Assembly: GCF_052324685.1 (NCBI RefSeq) | Contig: NW_027506904.1 | Location: 532,001 to 596,000 of the forward strand | Length of the DNA: 64,000 nt | Direction: 5' to 3' | DNA from: Brachyhypopomus gauderio | Taxonomy: Eukaryota; Chordata; Actinopteri; Gymnotiformes; Hypopomidae | Shown: in pieces, positions 58,141 to 64,000 of the stretch | Layout: the number at the start of each line of letters is the position of its first letter | Numbering within the stretch: position 1 is the first letter of the stretch | Translations under genes and position numbers: made by a program | The notes under the pieces: generated by a model | What the model was told of the DNA's origin: nothing | Seen by the model: only the letters and a program-made list of their open reading frames with translations | Database searches by the model: none

Positions 58141-58852
58141 TCTGCTTTTAGAGCTTGTCAAAGCAAGCTATGAACAAAAGGGAAAGATCTGACTTATTTT
58201 TATATTCCCTCATTCCGTACATGGAAAAAACACTACCACACTGGCAAAGGATACTGGATTGCGTTATTTTTAAGGAGGCTGCCGGTCTAATTAATTTACA
58301 TTTCAACACTTTAACATTGTTGGATATCCTGATATCGATGTGAAACACAATAAATTAAGATTCAAATACAGAAATGTAATGTCTCTCTGAACAGCAGCAT
58401 GTTAATTTTTTTTGTTTTTTACTGTGTAATGAATCCAGAATAATTCCAAATATTTTGCAGGTTTATTCAACAATAGATGAATTCTAAAATTAGATAACAC
58501 GTGTACAAGTAATAATAGTGCAAACATTTTGTGCAAGGCTGTGTGCTCTCAACATTTAGTAATAATAAATAATAATAAAACATAAGTAAATAATAGAAAA
58601 ATAAGGTTAAAGAATAAAATACAAACAAAAGCTCTCTTTTCTGGTAATAGCACAAACTTTTTATAGCTAGAGCTCAGCATCACAGAAGCAACATAGCCAA
58701 CATAAAAGCACAAAAACTTGCAGTTTTTTCTAAAAGTTAGGTGTACTCTGTAAAATGCTGTTTGTCTGTACAACCTAAAAAAAGACATTAGAAGTATTTA
58801 TTTAAAGTTGATTAAACACTTGGCCTGGCTGTGCTCATTTTATTTTAACTAT

Positions 58853-59175
58853 GTTTATACTTTCGAGACTGACCGTAGCGTGCGACTCCGCACAACTCGC
58901 GTCACATTCTTTGCAATGTTGTCTGTAATGATATGTGGTAGTTATAAAGAAACACCCCTCAAAAACGGGAAGGAACATTTACCTGACCAATTTTAATGTT
59001 GCTTTGTGTTTCAGGTTTGAAAAGTGCTGGAATTTAGGCTAAAGTACTTGAAAATGCTTGAAATTGAAACTACTTCGTTTCACAACTGTCTGACTGAACA
59101 GTTCTCTTGTATACTCTTAAGATTGGGCGTTTTGAAAATAAACAACCATTAAATAATGTGATAAAAAACGCCATG
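58853..59175. mobile_element. GTTTATACTT-family fragment
   Basis: It begins GTTTATACTTTCGAGACTGA and shares TTACCTGACCAATTTTAATG, GAAAAGTGCTGGAATTTAGG and AACAACCATTAAATAATGTG with 46230-46580. Its right end was not found. Confidence 0.65.
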
Positions 59176-59812
59176 AACAGATTAAAATAAACTGGCTAAA
59201 ACACGTTTGAAACCAAAACTACTATAACACAACGTGTCAGACAACAACTTGTCGTCAGAATGCTACTCATAATAAAATAATTAAACACTCCCGGCAAAGC
59301 AGCGATTTTTGGAAAAAAAAAAAAAAACTAAGATGTACCTTCAGTTGATATTGAACACAGACACTTGGCGTGAACTGGTGCTTCGGTGCTTCAGTCGGTC
59401 TCGCCTTTACCTGCGATCAGAGCCTGCGATTCCGTGAATAACGGAATGTAACATCTCCAGGCACCTGGCGCTCAAATTCAAACTAGTGATTCTCGGCATT
59501 CATTGGCTGAACAGACCAGGCACCCACGATTCTGTCCAATCACCACACAGAACTGTTTGCTGATCTGTTTCCTGATGGATGAATGTATGGATGGGTCGAT
59601 CTCTTCTCTTCTCTCTCACACTCTCTCTCTCTCTCTCTCCATTTCTCTGACCCCCCTCCGCAAACTTATTGCTATATATTGCAAAGTTTTAACAGGTTAT
59701 CTTATGGGCCTTTCTGAAAAAAATCTCCTAATGCATTATATCTTTGCGCCTTCTCATGAAAAGCCCTTGATTGCCCGGGATTGAGGATTGAGGGACCAAA
59801 AATTTTATATTA
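59176..59812. other. No gene; short (TC)n at 59600-59640
   Basis: Nothing else recognised between the transposon fragment and the candidate piggyBac end. Confidence 0.4.
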
Positions 59813-59830
59813 TTAACCCTCTGTGGGAGT
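59813..59830. mobile_element. Candidate left end of the piggyBac element
   Basis: TTAA (59813-59816) followed directly by CCCTCTGTGGGAG fits a piggyBac TTAA target plus CCC-type terminus, 500 bases past the transposase stop. The matching right terminus was not found, so this is tentative. Confidence 0.4.
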
Positions 59831-60319
59831 AATTATGAAAGAACAGTTTTTAAATTTCAACAAATAGTTATTTTATTTTTCTCTGAGCCTAAAAACAATA
59901 AGCAATTTTATTTTCTGAACTTTGACCTTTGATCTTTATTTTGGTCAGACGTCATTTATAAATGACTGTGACCCATTAGGGATAAAGTTTTTCCAGTTTG
60001 TGTTGTCATTTATATTTCATTTGATTACATGTAAGATAACAACATAACAACTTGAAAATATAAAACTAAACAATGCTTTCAACATTTATAGACTTTTTGG
60101 TCTAGAATGACTTTTTAAAAAATATTTAAGTTACAAGTAAGTTCATTGCATCAACACATATATGTGATGGAGGTTACCATTGTGCAAAGTATTGTAATCT
60201 TGAACTATTCCTATAATGTCAATCATGAAACCATCTTTCAATTTTATAACAATCTTTCAAATTCATATAATAATGGAACAATCTCTTTCAACTTATTTGT
60301 CATCACAGAACTTTGGAGT

Positions 60320-62263
60320 TCATGTATGAAATTCCTTTAGGCACATTACTCTGGTCTGAGCTGTGCAGCCCTCCTTCTTACAGCGACCTTGTTTGTCTGA
60401 ATAGTATGGCCAGTGAGCAGTGCCATCTTTCCTAACCTCTTGTTGTGGCATTGACTCTCTCTTTCTCTTCCGCTTCACGTCAGACCCCACAGAGCTAGGT
60501 CGGCCACGTTTCAGATGACTGCTTGCCCCTTGCTTACAGAGCACTTCAGCCACTGACATCTTGAACTCTCTCAGTCCAAGCTCTTCTTTGCCTCTTTGCA
60601 CACATGCATAGTCTCTGCGATAGAGAAGCCATGCGTTTACGCAGAGCATGTCCATGAGGTGAAAGAAAATGCGCAAGTACCACTTCCGAGATCGTATCTT
60701 TGTACGGTACAGGGCAATCAATGAATCCATCAGGTCCACCCCTCCCATGTTCTTATTGTAGTGCATAACAGAAGATGGACATTGCACATCTCTGACCTCT
60801 TTCAGCTTCCTGTCCCATCTCTTCACGGTACAAGTTGGATGGGCCCCTGCAAATGTGCTCAACAGTGTGACTGTGCGGTAGTCATGCCACTTGGTGGCAA
60901 TGAGCTGCCCACCTTCATAAGTGGCAACTCTTTCATCAAAAGCTCCACGACCCACTGACTTCAGATCCTTGTCAGTTTTCATTAAACAACCCTTCAGTCT
61001 GTTGGCTCGCACAGTGCCAAGGCAGTAGATTTTCTTCTTTGCCATTTCTATTTCAAGACCTGTGCTTGTGAACCAGTTATCATGATATAGTTTGAAGTTT
61101 TGTTCTTGTGGTATAATGGATGCCACTCTCAGGACTATGTTGCTGCTGGCACCAAGATCAGGCATCCCATTCACTGGTTGGATCTTGCCTGTATGAAACT
61201 CAAAGTTATATGCAATGCCCTTGGAGTCACAAAGCACGTACACTTTGTAGCCCCACTTATGGGGCTTGCTTGGGTTGTATAATTTCAGGCAACTCTTTCC
61301 TTTGTAAGGAATTATTTGTTCATCGACACTGAGATGTTCATCCATTGGAATATTGTTCATGCTGTCAAGTGCAAAACTGAGCAATGGTCTCAGCTTAAAC
61401 AGTGGATCTCTGCACAGGTTTGCAGGGCTGAGGTCCTGACTGTTATCATTGAAATGTAGGTTAGCTTTGATTTGCTCCCATCTTCGCATAGGCATTACAT
61501 CTGCTATCTTGTCAATGCGTGTGCCAGCCTGCCAGCACATTCGTGTTGCTGGTATCCCATAGACAGACATGTGAAAAGCAATCCCAATAAACTGCTCTAA
61601 CTCCTTCTCAGAACAATTCAGAGGTGAGTTGATGTCTTTTTGCACAGAGTAAAGGTTAGATTGCTCAACAATGTGCCGAAGACACTCGGGGGTGAACATC
61701 TGCCTGAAATATTCAGTTGGAGAGAAGACCTCTGACACAGATGGAAGTTGACCTCCCCAGATTGGGGCAGGATAGTGAACACGAGCATGTGTCCTCCATA
61801 GCAGCCTACGACTTGCTGCACCTGACGGACCTTCATCCTGACCCTCATCTTCAGTCTCACTCTGTTCGGACGCATCACTATACAGCTCGTCCTGTCTCAT
61901 TGGCATATGTACAATGACCTCATCATCTGAGCTGCTACCCTCACTGTCTTCACTACCCTCAGGAATAGGTAGAGCTTGTTTTCTCTTCTTTCCATAAAAT
62001 ATACTGGTATCCTAAAGACAAAACTGTTCATTATATCTGAAAATGTAGTTGCTGCAATGCTAACACTTTATTGTAAAATTGTATCCCCTAATGGTACTTT
62101 GTCATTTCTGCATGACATATGTTCTTTTAGTCAAAAAAAGCCTTTAATTTTAATAAACTACTGTTAAAATGAATAAAGATGTTAGTAATCATATTAACCT
62201 ACAAGCATGATTTTTTGAGAAGGAATCTAAATACATTTTCTACTGCAAAATGATCTTACCATG
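60320..62263 (-). CDS. piggyBac-type transposase (PGBD-like), open frame
   Basis: A transposase of the piggyBac superfamily, which moves DNA between TTAA sites without footprints. The single frame 61906-60320 encodes 528 aa, but the same frame extends open to an acceptor at 62013-62012 (exon 62011-60320, starting DTSIFYGKKRKQ). A CCATG followed by a donor GTAAGA ends at 62261, so ATG (62263-62261) plus this exon gives 564 aa. DDD catalytic residues by homology: D231 (SVDEQIIPYKGK), D312 (LYHDNWFTS) and D427 (NMGGVDLMD). The acidic N-terminal region is usual. The C-terminal cysteine-rich zinc domain is short: RCKKEGCTAQTRVMCLKEFH appears to lack its middle cysteines. No second open frame or stop breaks it, so it is young or under selection. 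Activity is doubtful because of the short Cys-rich end and missing right terminus. Confidence 0.9.
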
Positions 62264-62846
62264 GCACCTATCTAACATGTGGCCGAAAGCATGGAACTGT
62301 GTCACTTGTTTCCCCTAGATACCAAAAAGTTTGGGCACATGATGACATTCTTCAATTTTATTGGCTAAAGTGGAAGTCATGTGATAGACTTAAAACAAAA
62401 TTTGATTGGTTTAAGGTTTAAAAAACGTTTTAAAATGTTTTTTTCTCCTTTGTTATTTATACATGACAAAGTCCCATAGCAGAGTGGAGCAGTATTGCAT
62501 TCTAAACTTGTTGCTTTAAATGTCATTTCAAATAAAATGCTGTTGTTCAGTACTTAGTGTATGTGATTCAATTTACAGCTGGTTTGGTAGCAGAGTTATT
62601 AATGTATATTTAGAGAATTGGAAATAGGAAATTTAACATAATATTTTACTTCAAATCTTAATTCACTATAATTCCAGCTTTGGTCAAATGTAGATGTTAG
62701 GCTGCTGTTTTTGGTTAAATATAATTTCTTTGATAACATGGAATTTTAATATGCCATGAATTTACTGTTTGAAAATGGAAAATTACTGTGAAGTTACAAA
62801 AGGCATTGTTCTGTGTTTTTACACTGAAAACTGCATTTTTACACTA

Positions 62847-63341
62847 GAGGGTTTTCCATCCACCGAGTTTTTGAAAAAAGCTGGATGGAAAAAGACCAAA
62901 ATTAAAAAAAAGCCCCAAATATCGCAAAAAGATTTTTACGCTAGGAGGAGGTGGAAAAGTTAGACTATCGCATCGCCAAAATTCGAAAAAACTGGATGGA
63001 AAAGGGTTTTTCGCATAAACGATGACGTATCATGCCTCAAGTCATGTGGTTCTGTACATGATCGCGATGTAAAGATGGCAAATGCATGCAAAAACAGTTC
63101 TGGAGAGAGCAAAAATTGAATTTAACTTAAAAAAAGAAAAAAATGTTTCAAAACCTCAACGTGCAAAAATGCGTAACTGCCAGATGGACGTAAAATCACT
63201 ATTGTTTTGGCGTCCTCTCACGTGATCTAAAGTTTATTCGCATAACTGTAATGAATGGAAACAAGGCTTAATTCGCATTTTTTTCTGCCGAAACTTGGAA
63301 ATTGCGCATTATTTTTTCGAAAGGTTTGGATGGAAACCCGG
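62847..63341. mobile_element. MITE with TIR GGGTTTCCATCC and CTA TSD
   Basis: The left end GAGGGTTTTCCATCC and the right end GGATGGAAACCCGG are inverted repeats. CTA flanks both sides (62844-62846, 63342-63344). The interior keeps echoing GGATGGAAA and TTTTTCG motifs. A 3-bp TWA-like target suits PIF/Harbinger, but this is not certain. Confidence 0.75.
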
Positions 63342-63344
63342 CTA

Positions 63345-64000
63345 CTGATAACTACTAAATTAAAACTCAAGACCCTTAAAAAAATATACAATCCTGTTAT
63401 AAAACAAGAAATTCTTGTAATTTAAATTTACAGACTTTGACTGTATATTTAAAGGAGTTTTCTTTAAAAAAGTCATTTTCCTGTGTTTTACAGGTATATT
63501 CTCTTATTATGAAAAAGACAGAAAATACTGTATTTATTTACAGTAAATATCTGTTAAAAAAAGTGTTTTTTTTACAGTGCAGGTTTATCTTCCTTGGGCA
63601 GTCAGTTAGTGTACATCCCCTCCTTGCCAGTCAGTTCACGAACAACCCGGGATCTGCTTGTTTTGCTGTGAAAAAAAATTAACTTTGTTGCCGCGCGTGA
63701 AATTAGTATCTCGTTCCCACGCCTTAATGGTCTTCGCACGCATTAGTAAGTAGGCGTTCGCACGCGTTAGTAAGTCGTGGCCACGCGTTATTTTATTTTT
63801 TACATGATGTCACCTTACGGGCTCCGTACGATTGTGCTGATTGATGAATGGTTTTCACTGTAAATTGAAATGTAGGCTACTCATCAGCAAAATCTGTAAT
63901 TTAGACTGAAATATTGTTTTTATTTTTAGGGTAATTCCTTGTTTACTACATTACGGAATTTTCCAATATATTTTACCTAAAATATTGAAATTAACATTAA
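63345..64000. other. AT-rich right edge with inverted CACTG end
   Basis: TTTTTTTTACAGTG (to about 63579) is the inverse of the CACTGTAAAAA ends at 50459, 52449 and 54488. At 63725-63785 GGCGTTCGCACGCGTTAGTA and AAGTCGTGG are the inverse of 54391-54420. No gene seen. Confidence 0.5.

Noticed and set aside
62840..62860. AGAGGG at 62846-62851 as the right end of the piggyBac element
   Set aside because: It is better explained as the left end of a separate MITE with GGGTTTCCATCC repeats and CTA target copies; there is no TTAA at the boundary.

Overview
The window reads as teleost fish nuclear DNA. It contains split vertebrate genes with GT-AG introns, many CA/GT microsatellites, fish-type non-LTR retrotransposon tails, hAT MITEs, solo LTRs and a piggyBac transposase gene. 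I cannot name the species.

I reconstructed five host genes exon by exon; all splice phases agree. eif2d (minus; exons 8357 down to 4580) is cut by the left window edge, so the last part of its SWIB region and its SUI1 domain lie outside. mapkapk2 (plus, 9873-21808, 10 coding exons) is head-to-head with eif2d. fmod (plus, 26408-28293) encodes fibromodulin. pabpc1l (minus, 40135-33690, 14 exons, 624 aa) is the embryonic-type poly(A)-binding protein. ywhab (minus, 43928-42325, 5 coding exons, 244 aa) is a 14-3-3 beta. In human, EIF2D, MAPKAPK2 and FMOD lie on 1q32 and PABPC1L-YWHAB on 20q13, so the window spans a junction of two conserved blocks. The genes are not an operon-like system: they serve translation initiation/recycling, p38 signalling, collagen matrix, mRNA poly(A) binding and phosphoprotein binding.

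Layout: 0.2-1.3 kb, decayed non-LTR retrotransposon; 2.1-4.2 kb, 45-bp minisatellite; 4.6-8.4 kb, eif2d; 8.4-9.9 kb, divergent promoter region with TC/AC repeats; 9.9-21.8 kb, mapkapk2, whose intron 1 holds a 6.5-kb array of 14-bp units; 22-26.3 kb, intergenic with a 15-bp minisatellite and MITEs; 26.4-28.3 kb, fmod; 29.3-32.6 kb, nested DNA transposons and a SINE; 33.7-40.1 kb, pabpc1l; 42.3-45.4 kb, ywhab and its CpG-rich leader; 46-64 kb, no convincing host gene but dense transposons.

The transposon-rich right third contains three hAT-type elements with perfect 8-bp target duplications (46.1, 47.4 and 49.2 kb), a broken C2H2 zinc-finger gene, two solo LTRs with target duplications, an RTE-like LINE relic, and an uninterrupted piggyBac transposase frame (60.3-62.0 kb) apparently started by a separate 3-nt ATG exon. 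The most checkable unusual items are that split start, the 14-bp E-box-bearing array, the possible GC-AG intron in eif2d, the altered P+1 loop of the kinase, and the inverted repeats bracketing 54.4-63.8 kb.
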